Assembly: GCA_028686345.1 (NCBI GenBank)
Contig: JAQUCE010000021.1
Coordinates: forward strand, 1 to 60,578
Direction of reading: 5' to 3'
DNA length: 60,578 bases
DNA from: Kiritimatiellia bacterium
GTDB taxonomy: Bacteria > Verrucomicrobiota > Kiritimatiellia > RFP12 > UBA1067
Shown here: positions 37,729 through 47,470 of the stretch, piece after piece
How the letters are laid out: each line of letters starts with the position of its first letter
Numbering within the stretch: the stretch's first letter is position 1
Translations under genes and position numbers: made by a program
The notes under the pieces: generated by a model
What the model was told of the DNA's origin: nothing
Seen by the model: only the letters and a program-made list of their open reading frames with translations
The model's database searches: none

Positions 37729-40662
37729 TCAGGCATCAAGATTCAGCGCAAGCAGCCGCTCGATAATAGTATCGTCAGAGAGGTCAACGGGCCAGCCGTA
37801 GGCAGCTGCAACGGCTGTGTCGAGCTTTGCATGACAGGCGGTCAGCCAGGCCGGACCCTGATTGTAAAGGTTGGTCAAGGTGCGCTGCTTGAGCTTTGCA
37901 ACGCAGCCATCGTCGCGCGCAACAAGGCGGGGATAACGTACAATTCCAACCTCGAATGCACCGCGCGCTTCAATGGTCGCCTGATCAATATAACGATCCC
38001 ACGGGCCGCCGACCGTCCCCAAAAAATCCAGTGTTTCAACCTTGGTCCACTCAGGCGGATTCAACCAGTTTTCACGCAGCTCATTCAACTCCTTGGCTGC
38101 CCGGGCGATCTCCGTATGTGCCTCTGTCTGAGGCTGACCATCCAATACCCCCGGAGGAAACGGGAAGGTCTCAAAACAGGTTGTGGGGGTGTAGCGGAAT
38201 CCACTCTCTTTTTCGCGCAGTTGAGTTCCCTGAGCCAATGCCCAGAGTTCGTGGAAACGGGAGTGCAGAATACCGAAGAAAAGATCGTCGGAGCGGGCGA
38301 AGGCAATAGTACCATCATTGGCAAGAGCACCAGCATCTAACCAGATAAACTGACGATGCTTGGATACTCGCGGTGTGGAAATATAGCGATGCTTTCCTCT
38401 TAAAGCTATACGCATCTCTGGGCGTGGACGGGCATATTGCCACCACATTCCCCGATAATCATCACGGCGCTTTTCTCGGATCGGCAATATATTCACGCGA
38501 ACGTATTCAAATGGCCTTTCATAGAGCGCAGCTTCTTCAAATAACATAAAAGCAAAGTCAATTGTCCATTTACCACGGGAACCTTGTCCAATATCAACGG
38601 CACTCCATACAGGTCGGATTATATCAGAATTAGGATACCCATTCGGATTGCCTGCGGAGAAAAGCATTTCTTTTGCAATAGCGCTTGAAATATCAAACGG
38701 TGCTTTAGGAGACGGTCCTTGAAATGCAATGTTCTGGTTAACTTTAAGGATGTTTGCTGTCGTTATGTCTACGCCTGACGTAAGGTTAGAGTGGATCTCT
38801 GCTACGGGATTGTTGTCTAAAACACGGCTTGCTTCTTCTCCTCCATCAAATCCGACTATGCTGACATGCACGTTGGCTCCGTCAAGAATCCAAGGGCGGT
38901 CGCTTTCAGCCCAGAAGATGTCACCGGTTTCTTTGATTCGTTTGAGAACAGTCCGATTGGCCCCGCCTCGAATCCCCTGCGTGGCCAGCAGACCGGCACG
39001 CTTGACCTTGCCGTTCTCAATATGTACGCGAGCTTTTTCAAACCAGTAGCAGCACAGATCGGAAAAGGCCGGTATGCGGTCTGCGTAGAGTTTAAACAGC
39101 TGATCAACATATTCACTGCCGAGTTCCTGTCGAATGCGATTACCGCCTAAAAACGGCGGGTTTCCAACAATATAATCCACAGCTGGCCACTCGGGTTCGC
39201 TCGGTGGCTCCTCGCCGTTGTCCTGTATGATGGCATCCATGAGGCGGATGTTATTGCTTAATGAGCGTAGAATGGGCTCGGCGGGAAATCCAAAGCCGTT
39301 GATACGAATCCACTGCAGCCAGCCAATCCAGACGGTCATCTGCGCCAGGTCGTGCGCGTAGGGGTTGATCTCAATGCCGTAGAGCTGCCAAGGACCTACC
39401 AGCGGCAGGTAGGCGCCAAGATCATTATCAGCGCCATACAGAATAACCTCTTTCTCCAGATCTTTCAGTCGCAGCAAGGCGACATAAAGGAAGTTTCCAG
39501 AGCCGCAGGCAGGGTCCAGTATTTTGATGCGTTGCAGCTCAGTGAGCAGGCTGTGGAGCATACTGGAGGCCTCGCCGCGCGCCTTGCGTTGGGCCATTGG
39601 TGTCAGGGGTTTTGATTTTACGCTGGCTGACTGGACTTTCTTTCCGGTTGTCAGGAGGCTTTCAACCGTTGAGCGCGTCTCATGCCAGCGCATCCGCAGG
39701 GGCTGCATCACAATCGCATCAACAACCAGTTCAATATCCTCGATGCCGGTAAAATGCGCGCCAAGCTGTGAACGCTTTGCAGGATCAAGGCCGCGTTCAA
39801 ATAGAGTTCCAAAGATCGAAGGATCAACAAAGCTCCAGTCAAGCGCGGCTGCGGCAATCAGTTGTTTAACATCATCGGGAGTCAGCTCAAGCACAATTGG
39901 GTCTTCAAAAAGCGTGCCGTTGAAATGACGGATTGACTCCAGACCAAAGTCGCCGCCGGTTGCCATTGATCCAAACAGCTGGGCCAGAAATTTTTGCAGC
40001 CGCTCGCTATCATTGCCGGCTTTCTCCAGAATGCGGGTAAAGACCTTTTCGGGCAACAGACCCGCGTCTTCGGCAAACAGGCAGAATATAATCCGGTCCA
40101 AAAAGTGGGCCACCAAGGTGGGATCATGTCCGCGCTCCCGCAGGGCAGCGGCGATCTCCGCCACCCGTCTGGCAGCATCCTGTGTGATGGCAGTGCTGGT
40201 GCGGCCAGGGCGCAGACTCTCTGGATTATGGAAAACCGCGCGCATGATTTCAACGTTGCGCGGTTGGCCGAGCGCTTCCAACGCAATCTCATGCTTCACA
40301 GATACCGTGCCGGTGAAATTGGTGCGGACAATAATCCTGTCCAGATCACATAGCACCAGCAGCGGGGGGTTGGCCAAGGCATCGCGGTAGCGCAGGAGTT
40401 GATCATGAGCAGCAGAGAGGTCCTTGTGTTTGCCTTTGTACTCCCACCCGAAGTGTCCGCGCTTCCAGACATCGGCAAACCCGTTACCGCCGCCATGTTT
40501 TGGGATACCCTTTTCAAAACAGAACGACTCGCCAATAGGGTCGGCGGCAGCTGGGGTAGGATGTTCAAAGACTGAACATAAATCAATGAAATGCTCCTGT
40601 GCGGCGGAGCGCTCCTTCAGGTCAGCTCTACGCCACTTGGCTATAAACTCGGCTATTGTCAT
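37729..40662 (-). CDS. MmeI-like fused type IIG restriction-methylation enzyme
   Basis: This 977-aa protein combines nuclease and adenine methyltransferase functions. N terminus: Asp64 and EYK at 74-76 (FADVWKRGH then WEYKGKHK), the D-X9-ExK catalytic set of MmeI-type nucleases. A helical spacer follows (about 150-380). The methyltransferase has DPACGSGNF (383-391, SAM binding) and NPPF (501-504, catalytic), in the order of gamma-type N6-adenine MTases. A target-recognition region (about 600-850) and a C-terminal helical part follow. MmeI-family enzymes cut about 20 bases from their site and protect only one strand. Recognition sequence is unknown. There is no weak or strong RBS at the chosen ATG. 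It converges with vapC and is bracketed by RAYT-derived elements. Confidence 0.85.
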   Translation of the reverse strand: MTIAEFIAKWRRADLKERSAAQEHFIDLCSVFEHPTPAAADPIGESFCFEKGIPKHGGGNGFADVWKRGHFGWEYKGKHKDLSAAHDQLLRYRDALANPPLLVLCDLDRIIVRTNFTGTVSVKHEIALEALGQPRNVEIMRAVFHNPESLRPGRTSTAITQDAARRVAEIAAALRERGHDPTLVAHFLDRIIFCLFAEDAGLLPEKVFTRILEKAGNDSERLQKFLAQLFGSMATGGDFGLESIRHFNGTLFEDPIVLELTPDDVKQLIAAAALDWSFVDPSIFGTLFERGLDPAKRSQLGAHFTGIEDIELVVDAIVMQPLRMRWHETRSTVESLLTTGKKVQSASVKSKPLTPMAQRKARGEASSMLHSLLTELQRIKILDPACGSGNFLYVALLRLKDLEKEVILYGADNDLGAYLPLVGPWQLYGIEINPYAHDLAQMTVWIGWLQWIRINGFGFPAEPILRSLSNNIRLMDAIIQDNGEEPPSEPEWPAVDYIVGNPPFLGGNRIRQELGSEYVDQLFKLYADRIPAFSDLCCYWFEKARVHIENGKVKRAGLLATQGIRGGANRTVLKRIKETGDIFWAESDRPWILDGANVHVSIVGFDGGEEASRVLDNNPVAEIHSNLTSGVDITTANILKVNQNIAFQGPSPKAPFDISSAIAKEMLFSAGNPNGYPNSDIIRPVWSAVDIGQGSRGKWTIDFAFMLFEEAALYERPFEYVRVNILPIREKRRDDYRGMWWQYARPRPEMRIALRGKHRYISTPRVSKHRQFIWLDAGALANDGTIAFARSDDLFFGILHSRFHELWALAQGTQLREKESGFRYTPTTCFETFPFPPGVLDGQPQTEAHTEIARAAKELNELRENWLNPPEWTKVETLDFLGTVGGPWDRYIDQATIEARGAFEVGIVRYPRLVARDDGCVAKLKQRTLTNLYNQGPAWLTACHAKLDTAVAAAYGWPVDLSDDTIIERLLALNLDA

Positions 40663-41099
40663 GCCGATAAGATACTTAATTTATAAGGTGCACGCAAGCC
40701 TACTGATAAATATTTTTGGTGACACGCCTGCGCGGGGATCTTTCCGCACTTGTATCTTTAAAATTAGTGAAATTCCGTAGAAGTTCACAGACAACCTATA
40801 GCAGCATAGCCGCCTGCGTGCTACGCACAGGCAAGCAACCAATTTCAGACAGGATTACAGGATTAACAGGATTTACTTGATAAATTATCTCTCACAGAGT
40901 CGCATCAGTCTTCGTTCCGCAAGCGGAACTACGCCCTGACAAGGAGGACACAGAGAGCAAAAGTATACACTCTGAAAACTCTGTGCCTCTGTGAGAGGTA
41001 AAAAATGTACACAAGCGCGACTTTTGGTACGATGCGAATCGTCAGATCTGGCACAACTCTCTCCGCGTATCTCAATGGTAATTCAACACCGTTTTGTCT
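40663..41099. other. Gene-free gap
   Basis: No gene is supported here. It contains TTCCGC-AA-GCGGAA (about 40916) and paired 'ctctcacagag' / 'ctctgtgagag' segments (about 40890 and 41000) that could form a long stem. It also has a 'gcagcatagccg' scrap of a repeat found near 1076 and 25430. Confidence 0.5.
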
Positions 41100-41490
41100 A
41101 GTTTCGACGCTTCGCGTCTGTATGTTGTTTGCTGTTATATGTTTACGCTTAAAAATAGGCTGTTTATGATGCTTAGAAGGCGATTTTTAGTGTGTTTTTG
41201 GGGTTTTAAGGAAACTGTAATAGTGATATCATATTTCTATGCCTCGACCTAATACATATCTTGTTGAAGGGTATACATATCATCTGACGCACCGTTGCCA
41301 TAATCGTGAACATCATCTTAAGCGGGTGCGTGAGCGGGATGTATACCGCAAATGGTTACTGGAAGGAGTGAAGCGGTTTGAAACACTCGTGTTAGGGGGC
41401 TAAATGGCGTTCTAAGGGCTAAAAACCAATGCTTTTTAACAGTAAGTTTTTATATTTTAACAGTTTGTAGACGCGAAGCGTCAAATTGTA
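41100..41490 (+). mobile_element. REP-bounded RAYT-derived element, copy 2
   Basis: It has the same left end (GTTTCGACGCTTCGCGTCTG) and the same inverted right end (aacagtttgtagacgcgaag) as copy 1, and is in the same orientation. It differs by a unique insert after 'aagcggttt' ('gaaacactcgtgttaggggg...'), so the internal breakpoints of the two copies are different. The left copy and this one are 4.69 kb apart and hold vapBC and the MmeI-like gene between them. Confidence 0.7.
41239..41403 (+). pseudogene. N-terminal RAYT transposase remnant
   Basis: The 54-aa frame starts MPRPNTYLVEGYTYHLTHRC and continues HNREHHLKRVRERDVYRKWL, a Y1-transposase N terminus with the conserved Y-H-L-T-x-R-C and HN motifs. 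It stops at 41401 just after VKRF. The NHVH and Tyr motifs are absent. Confidence 0.7.
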
Positions 41491-41509
41491 CTCGTAGCGG
41501 CGGACATAC

Positions 41510-41670
41510 GGAAACAGTATATCCGCCGCTACGCGGTGGATGATACATGCGGAAACAGTATATCCGCCGCTACGCGGTGGATGATACATGCGGAAACAGT
41601 ATATCCGCCGCTACGCGGTGGATGATACATGCGGAAACAGTATATCCGCCGCTACGCTGTGGATGATACA
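41510..41670. repeat. 41-bp tandem hairpin array (four units)
   Basis: Units start at 41511, 41552, 41593 and 41634, exactly 41 bases apart, with almost no divergence. Each has TCCGCCGC-TAC-GCGGTGGA, a stem with one G-T pair, and 'gatgatacatgcggaaacag' as the connector. There are no CRISPR-like unique spacers. It begins directly after copy 2 of the RAYT-derived element. Confidence 0.75.
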
Positions 41671-41917
41671 GCGCAATAACCCCCGCTAAACAACATTTTT
41701 CACCTTAAAAAAAATAAATGAATCTTATCTTTTTCGCTGGACTTTACGACCGCGTTAATATAGCATTAATAACAATGTCTGGAATATCTCGAACTTGATT
41801 TGGTTGTACCAATTACTTTACATCCCAGATAAACTCATTCAAAAGCGCATCTTGCACTCTGATTTTGCAAGTGAAATACGTTGATTATGATGGTTTATGT
41901 AGCAGTGTGAGGTAAAC

Positions 41918-44900
41918 ATGAAAAAGTTAAAACTTTTAGCAGTTCTTGTTATTGGTTGTTTGCCCTTTGATTGCGCTCGCGCGGCAGAGGAGGGCGCCTA
42001 CACCTACACGGTCGATAATGGCAACACCATCATCACCGCCTTCACTACAACAGGAAAGGGGACGACGCCAGAGCCGCGCCTCTGGCATGTGGACGCCGCC
42101 ATGCCGGACGACACCGGCGACGGCCTGAGCTGGGCGACGGCCAAGCATACCATCCAGGCGGCCATTGATGTGGCGGTGGATGGCGATGTGGTGTTGGTCA
42201 CAAACGGCGTCTACAACACAGGCGTCGGCCATTCGGGGTACGGCTACAGCCGCATCGGCATCACCAACAACATCACCGTGCGCAGCGTCAACGGCGCGGC
42301 AGACACGGTCATCCAGGGGGGCATGCTGTATGGGATCTCCGGCGAGACTCGCTGCGCTTTCATGTCGGCTGGCCGACTGGAGGGCTTCACGCTGGAAGAC
42401 GGCAGGACGCTTTCCGACAGCGGCAAGAACCAAGGCGGCGGCGTCTATGCGCTGTCCACGAACGCGGTCGTCGCCGATTGCGTGATCCGCGACTGCGATG
42501 CGAGCTATGGCGGAGGGGTTTCGAGCGCTGCCGTGACGAACTGCACCCTTCATGGCAACGGCGCAACCAGCCAGGGAGGTGGCGCCTTTGGAGGAATCAT
42601 TACGGACTCTCTCATCCATAACAACGTAGCGGCGTCGTCTGGCGGCGGAACGTATAACAGCACGCTGCTACGCTGTCGGATTCGAGGGAACACGTCCCAT
42701 TATGGCGGAGGGTCGTCATACGGGGCTTTGCTCGGATGCGAGGTGAAAGGCAACGTCGCGAACAGTTATGGCGGCGGCGCGTTTTATGCGGCCCTCACGA
42801 ACTGCGTCCTCAGAAGCAATCTTTCCGCTGAAGAGTCGGGCGGCGGATCTTGTCGCGGCACACTGGTCAACTGCACCCTGACGCTCAATCGCGCCAAGAA
42901 GGGCGGGTGCGGCGCACTGGGCGGCGACCTTTTCAACTGCATCGTCTACGACAACCACACACTTGAGGACGGCATCAACAACTGGAGTTGGGATGCGGGG
43001 CAGTTCACGTCGTCAACCTCCGATAATCCGAAGTTCCGCCTGCCCGATGCCGAGGACTATCGGCTGCTGCCCGGTTCCAGTTGCCTGGACAGCGGCCAGA
43101 CCGATGCGAACTTTTCGGCGGTCGATTTCTACGGCAACGCGCGCGTCCAGAATGACTTGATTGATCGCGGCGCACTCGAAGGCGTCGGAATTCTGCTGAC
43201 GGGCGAAGACCACCTGCCGCGGAACCTCACGGCCTCCACCAACCTAACCGACGGAATCGCGCTGGCTTGGGAACCTCCAGCCGCCGGCGGCGCGGTCAAG
43301 TACAGGGTCGTCCGGCAGGACGCGGACGCCATTGACAAAATGGTGGTCTCGGAGTGGATCGAGGACACCACGTTCACCGACACGTTCAACGTCTACGGAC
43401 ACATCGATGTGATCTATTGGGTCGTCGCCGCCTTTGACGAAGGACTCGACGCGATCTCGGGGCTGAGCCAGCCTGCGGTCGGTCGCCGCCTATCCGAAAT
43501 CCGGTACGTCGATCCGTCGCGCCCGGACGACACGGGCGACGGCGCGAGCTGGGCGACGGCCAAGCGAACGCTCCAGGCCGGCATCGGCGCGACGCCGGAA
43601 GGCGGGCTGCTGCTCGTCACCAACGGCGTCTACAACACGGGCATCGCCTCGGAAACGGACGGCAAGAGCCGCATCGCGATTGCCGGCAAGATCACCGTTC
43701 GCAGCGTCAACGGCGCGGCCGCGACGATCATTCGAGGATCTGGAATCGAGACCTTCGGATCGAGCAGTGCGATTCGCTGTATCTACATGACCGACGGGCG
43801 TCTCGAAGGCTTCACCTTGGAGCACGGCGCGACGCGTTCAACAGAGCCATACGACCTACCCTACAGCATCCATTACGGCGGCGGCGTCATGGCGACCACG
43901 TTCCTGCCGGTGATCCTCGACTGCGTCGTCCGCAACAACAGCGCCGATCATTATGGCGGCGGGGTGTACAAGGGGACGGTGGCAAACTGCGTGGTCTCGG
44001 ACAACCGGGCCGACTACGGAGGCGGTCTCTACAACTCGAAGGCCCGGAACTGCACGTTGACCAGAAACAAGGCAAAGGACGGCGGTGGCGCGTCCCAGGC
44101 ATCGCTCCTCAACTGCCTCGTGCGCGAGAACACGGCATTCGACACCTATGCCCACGGAGGCGGCACCTGCGACGGCACGGCGGTCAATTGCATCCTGACG
44201 AGAAACGCTGGCGGCGGCGCGTATCGTGGCAAGCTGGTCAATTGCACAATTGTCGACAATGGGTTGCTCCCATTTATTAACCAAGCCGGAAACGGCGGCG
44301 TGTATGGGGCGACCGTCGTCAATAGCATCCTGACCGGCAACCGCTCGGCTTTCGGCGAACTGGACAACGCCTACGTAAGCACGGTCACTTATACGTGTTC
44401 CGATTCTGTGATTTCGGGGACGGGAAATCGCTGCGCCGACCCGCTGTTTCGCCGGGCGGATGCCGGTGACTTCCGGCTGCTGGCCGGCTCTCCATGCCTC
44501 GATGCGGGCACCAGCAACGTAAACAGCGAAGTGACCGACTATCTCGGACATGCCCGCATTCAGAGCGGCGTGATCGACATCGGCGCGGTCGAAGGCGTCG
44601 GAGCGCTTCTGACGGCAGAGAACGCCCGTCCGCAAGCGCTGGACGCCACCACGGATCAGGTGGACGGCATCACGCTTTCGTGGCAGCCGCCAACCGCTGG
44701 CGGCGCAATTCGCTACTGCGTCTACCGCGCCGAAAACCCGACCGGAGACAAAACACCGGTCTCCGATTGGGTGGATGCAACGACGTTCACCGATACGACC
44801 CGCGTCTACGGTCATACCAACTATACCTATTGGGTGGCGGCATCATTCGACGAAGATCACGCGTCAGTATCCGACTTGAGCGACCCCGCCACAGGCTGCC

Positions 44901-47470
44901 GGCTGTCGCCGATCTGGTACGCAGATGCCGCGCGGGCGGACGACTCGGGCGACGGCACGAGCTGGGAGACCGCCTGCAAGACCATCCAGACGGCGATCGG
45001 CAAGGCCGGCGACGGCGACCTCGTGTTGGTGCAGGGAGGCGTCTACGACTCAGGTGTCGGCAGCGTCGTTTTCGGCAACAGCCGCGTGGGGATCATGAAG
45101 CCTGTCCGCGTCAAAGCTGTGGGGCAGGCCGTCATCAGGGGAGCCGGCATCGCCAACTACGGATCTGGCGACATCCGCTGCGTCACCATGCTGGACGGAC
45201 GGCTGGAGGGGTTCGTCCTTGAACAGGGCTGCGCAAGCAGCCGCGGCGGCGCCGGCGTCTACGCGGAAACGTGGCGGCCTCAAGTCTCCGCGTGCGTCAT
45301 TAGGGACAACAAGGGATATCGCGGCGGCGGTGTCCATGGCACCACGCTCTCCGGTTGTACCATCAGCGGCAACGCGACCCCGGACAGCTATGGAGCCGGT
45401 GGAGGCGCCTTTGGCAGTCGCCTGGAACAATGCATTCTGAATGGAAACTACGCAGGTAGCGGCGGCGGCGGCGGGGCCTATCAGTCCACGCTGGAGAACT
45501 GCCGTGTCGCGAACAACTGGACTTCGGGCGAAAGCGGCGGCGTCGATGGATGCTTCTCCGTGAACTGCACGGTCACGAGCAATCGCGCGGGCGGACACGG
45601 CGGCGGCGCGGGCCGCGGCAAGCTCGTCAACTGTACGATCACGGGCAACATCAGCGGCGACATTGGCGGGGCTTTCAGCGCGACGCTCGTCAACTGCATC
45701 CTCTGGAACAATTGGAATGCGGCCGGCACGCTGGCCAACTTCTACCAGGGCACTTATTTTGATTGTGCCATCTCCTATTCCTGCTCCTATCCCCTGGCAA
45801 ACGGCACGGGCAATATCAGCGCGGCTCCGAGATTCATTCTCGCGGGGGCGGGAGAGTACCGGCTGCAGGCTGGCTCACCTTGCCTCAATGCCGGATTGAA
45901 CAGCGCGAATGAGCTTCCCGCGGATTTGATGGGGACTGCTCGCATCCAGAACGGCATCATCGACATGGGCGCTTTCGAGGGATCGGCGGCGCTGCGCGAT
46001 GACGAAGGGTCGCGGGTGCAAAACGTCCAGGCCACAACCAATGGAGCCGATGGGATCACCATGACGTGGGAGGCACCCACCGGGGGTGGCGCGGTGCGCT
46101 ACCGCGTCATCCGCATGGAGGACAACTCGGGAATCAGCGAGCCGGTTTCGGACTGGATCACGGCTCTGACATTCACGGATACCTCCGTGCGCTACGGCCA
46201 TGTCGGCTACACCTACTGGGTGGTTGCGGCATTCGACGACGAAGGATTGGACATTTCGGCGTTGAGTGCTCCGGCTGTCGGCTCGCGCGTCACGACGGTC
46301 TGGTACGTCGATGCCTCGCGCCCAGACGATTCCGGTAACGGCACAAGCTGGGCGACGGCGTTCAAGGGTATTCAGGCGGCCGTCACCAATGCGATTGCTG
46401 GCGATCTCGTGCTCGTCACAAACGGCGTCTACGATGTCGGCATCGGCGACACAAGCATCGGCAACAGCCGCATATCAGTGACCACCGCGATCACGGTGCG
46501 GAGCGTCGAGGGGGCCGCGCAAACGCTCATTCGGGGGTCGGGCACCAACGCCTATGGCACGGCCTCCGCCGTTCGCTGCGTCCGCATGACGGCCGGGCGG
46601 TTGGAGGGCTTCACGCTGGAGGGCGGCGCCACCTCGTCAAGTTCGAATGATTCCGGCACAGGCGGCGGTGTGTATGCGGCCTCGGCCGATGCGGTCGTCG
46701 TCGATTGCATCATCCGCCAGTGCAAGGCCAATACGGGCTGCGGGGCGATGCGCGGTCGTTTCGTCGCCTGTGTTTTCGACGATAACGCCGGAGGCGAAGG
46801 CGGCGGCCTGGCGTGGGGACGGGCTGCGAGATGCCGGTTTACGGGCAACGTAGTCACAGGGGGTGGCGGCGGAGCCTACAACGCCACGCTGGAAAATTGC
46901 TTATTGTCGGGCAATGCCGCGTACAACGGCGGCGGGGCCAACGGTAGCACACTGTTCAACTGCACCGTGGTCGACAATATCTCCAGCAGCGGTGGAGCCG
47001 CAAATTTTGGCACTTTGGCGAACTGCATCGTCTGGAACAACCGCAAGCCTTCGGGTTCGCTAAACAACTACTACAACGCCAAGTTCTCCTATTCCTGCAC
47101 CACGCCGCTGCCTTCCGGTACGGGAAACCTAGCTTCCGATCCGCTGTTCCGGAATGCCGCCACTGGAGACTTCCGGATTCTGGCCGCCTCTCCCTGCGTG
47201 GACGCCGGCGACGGAACGCTTCTCTCCGATCCCTTCGACCTTGCGGGAAATCCACGCATCCGCAATGCGGGAGTCGACCTCGGAGCCTATGAACGAATAT
47301 TCGACACAACCGTCGCAACGCCGGCGTTTGATGCAACCGATGGCTCCGTGTTCAACACGACGCTGTCGCTGTCGCTGTCGTGCGCAACCGAAGACGCGAC
47401 ATCTATTACACGATCAACGGCTCGGAGCCGACCCCCAACAGCGCACTCTACAGTTCGCCGCTGCTCCTGA
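41918..47470 (+). CDS. Giant secreted beta-helix protein, N-terminal part (frame broken near 47396)
   Basis: This is the first frame of a 12-kb gene: 1850 aa with a signal peptide (MKKLKLLAVLVIGCLPFDCARA) and GAGG upstream. Four large modules follow, beginning near 42077, 43500, 44915 and 46297. Each starts with a pectate-lyase/DUF1565-type entry (VDAAMPDDTGDGLSWATAK) and a repeated 'GVYNTGVG...SRIG' turn. Dozens of short beta-helix rungs of the GGG-[AVT]-xxxx-L-x-NC-xxxxN type follow. Each module closes with GSPCLDAG and RIQ..IDxGAxEG. Fibronectin-type-III-like pieces (ALAWEPPAAGGAVKYRVVRQ) link the modules. The frame runs off near 47396 into a non-protein-like tail. Proteins of this kind in Verrucomicrobiota/Kiritimatiellota are presumed surface adhesins or glycan-binding proteins; no catalysis is shown. 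Confidence 0.82.
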   Translation: MKKLKLLAVLVIGCLPFDCARAAEEGAYTYTVDNGNTIITAFTTTGKGTTPEPRLWHVDAAMPDDTGDGLSWATAKHTIQAAIDVAVDGDVVLVTNGVYNTGVGHSGYGYSRIGITNNITVRSVNGAADTVIQGGMLYGISGETRCAFMSAGRLEGFTLEDGRTLSDSGKNQGGGVYALSTNAVVADCVIRDCDASYGGGVSSAAVTNCTLHGNGATSQGGGAFGGIITDSLIHNNVAASSGGGTYNSTLLRCRIRGNTSHYGGGSSYGALLGCEVKGNVANSYGGGAFYAALTNCVLRSNLSAEESGGGSCRGTLVNCTLTLNRAKKGGCGALGGDLFNCIVYDNHTLEDGINNWSWDAGQFTSSTSDNPKFRLPDAEDYRLLPGSSCLDSGQTDANFSAVDFYGNARVQNDLIDRGALEGVGILLTGEDHLPRNLTASTNLTDGIALAWEPPAAGGAVKYRVVRQDADAIDKMVVSEWIEDTTFTDTFNVYGHIDVIYWVVAAFDEGLDAISGLSQPAVGRRLSEIRYVDPSRPDDTGDGASWATAKRTLQAGIGATPEGGLLLVTNGVYNTGIASETDGKSRIAIAGKITVRSVNGAAATIIRGSGIETFGSSSAIRCIYMTDGRLEGFTLEHGATRSTEPYDLPYSIHYGGGVMATTFLPVILDCVVRNNSADHYGGGVYKGTVANCVVSDNRADYGGGLYNSKARNCTLTRNKAKDGGGASQASLLNCLVRENTAFDTYAHGGGTCDGTAVNCILTRNAGGGAYRGKLVNCTIVDNGLLPFINQAGNGGVYGATVVNSILTGNRSAFGELDNAYVSTVTYTCSDSVISGTGNRCADPLFRRADAGDFRLLAGSPCLDAGTSNVNSEVTDYLGHARIQSGVIDIGAVEGVGALLTAENARPQALDATTDQVDGITLSWQPPTAGGAIRYCVYRAENPTGDKTPVSDWVDATTFTDTTRVYGHTNYTYWVAASFDEDHASVSDLSDPATGCRLSPIWYADAARADDSGDGTSWETACKTIQTAIGKAGDGDLVLVQGGVYDSGVGSVVFGNSRVGIMKPVRVKAVGQAVIRGAGIANYGSGDIRCVTMLDGRLEGFVLEQGCASSRGGAGVYAETWRPQVSACVIRDNKGYRGGGVHGTTLSGCTISGNATPDSYGAGGGAFGSRLEQCILNGNYAGSGGGGGAYQSTLENCRVANNWTSGESGGVDGCFSVNCTVTSNRAGGHGGGAGRGKLVNCTITGNISGDIGGAFSATLVNCILWNNWNAAGTLANFYQGTYFDCAISYSCSYPLANGTGNISAAPRFILAGAGEYRLQAGSPCLNAGLNSANELPADLMGTARIQNGIIDMGAFEGSAALRDDEGSRVQNVQATTNGADGITMTWEAPTGGGAVRYRVIRMEDNSGISEPVSDWITALTFTDTSVRYGHVGYTYWVVAAFDDEGLDISALSAPAVGSRVTTVWYVDASRPDDSGNGTSWATAFKGIQAAVTNAIAGDLVLVTNGVYDVGIGDTSIGNSRISVTTAITVRSVEGAAQTLIRGSGTNAYGTASAVRCVRMTAGRLEGFTLEGGATSSSSNDSGTGGGVYAASADAVVVDCIIRQCKANTGCGAMRGRFVACVFDDNAGGEGGGLAWGRAARCRFTGNVVTGGGGGAYNATLENCLLSGNAAYNGGGANGSTLFNCTVVDNISSSGGAANFGTLANCIVWNNRKPSGSLNNYYNAKFSYSCTTPLPSGTGNLASDPLFRNAATGDFRILAASPCVDAGDGTLLSDPFDLAGNPRIRNAGVDLGAYERIFDTTVATPAFDATDGSVFNTTLSLSLSCATEDATSITRSTARSRPPTAHSTVRRCS

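Noticed and set aside
41510..41670. Possible CRISPR array
   Set aside because: The whole 41-bp unit is repeated, so there are no variable spacers, and no cas gene is in the window.
43856..44815. 319-codon frame opposite the giant beta-helix gene
   Set aside because: The GGC/GCC-rich repeat codons leave the opposite strand open; the frame shows no motif.
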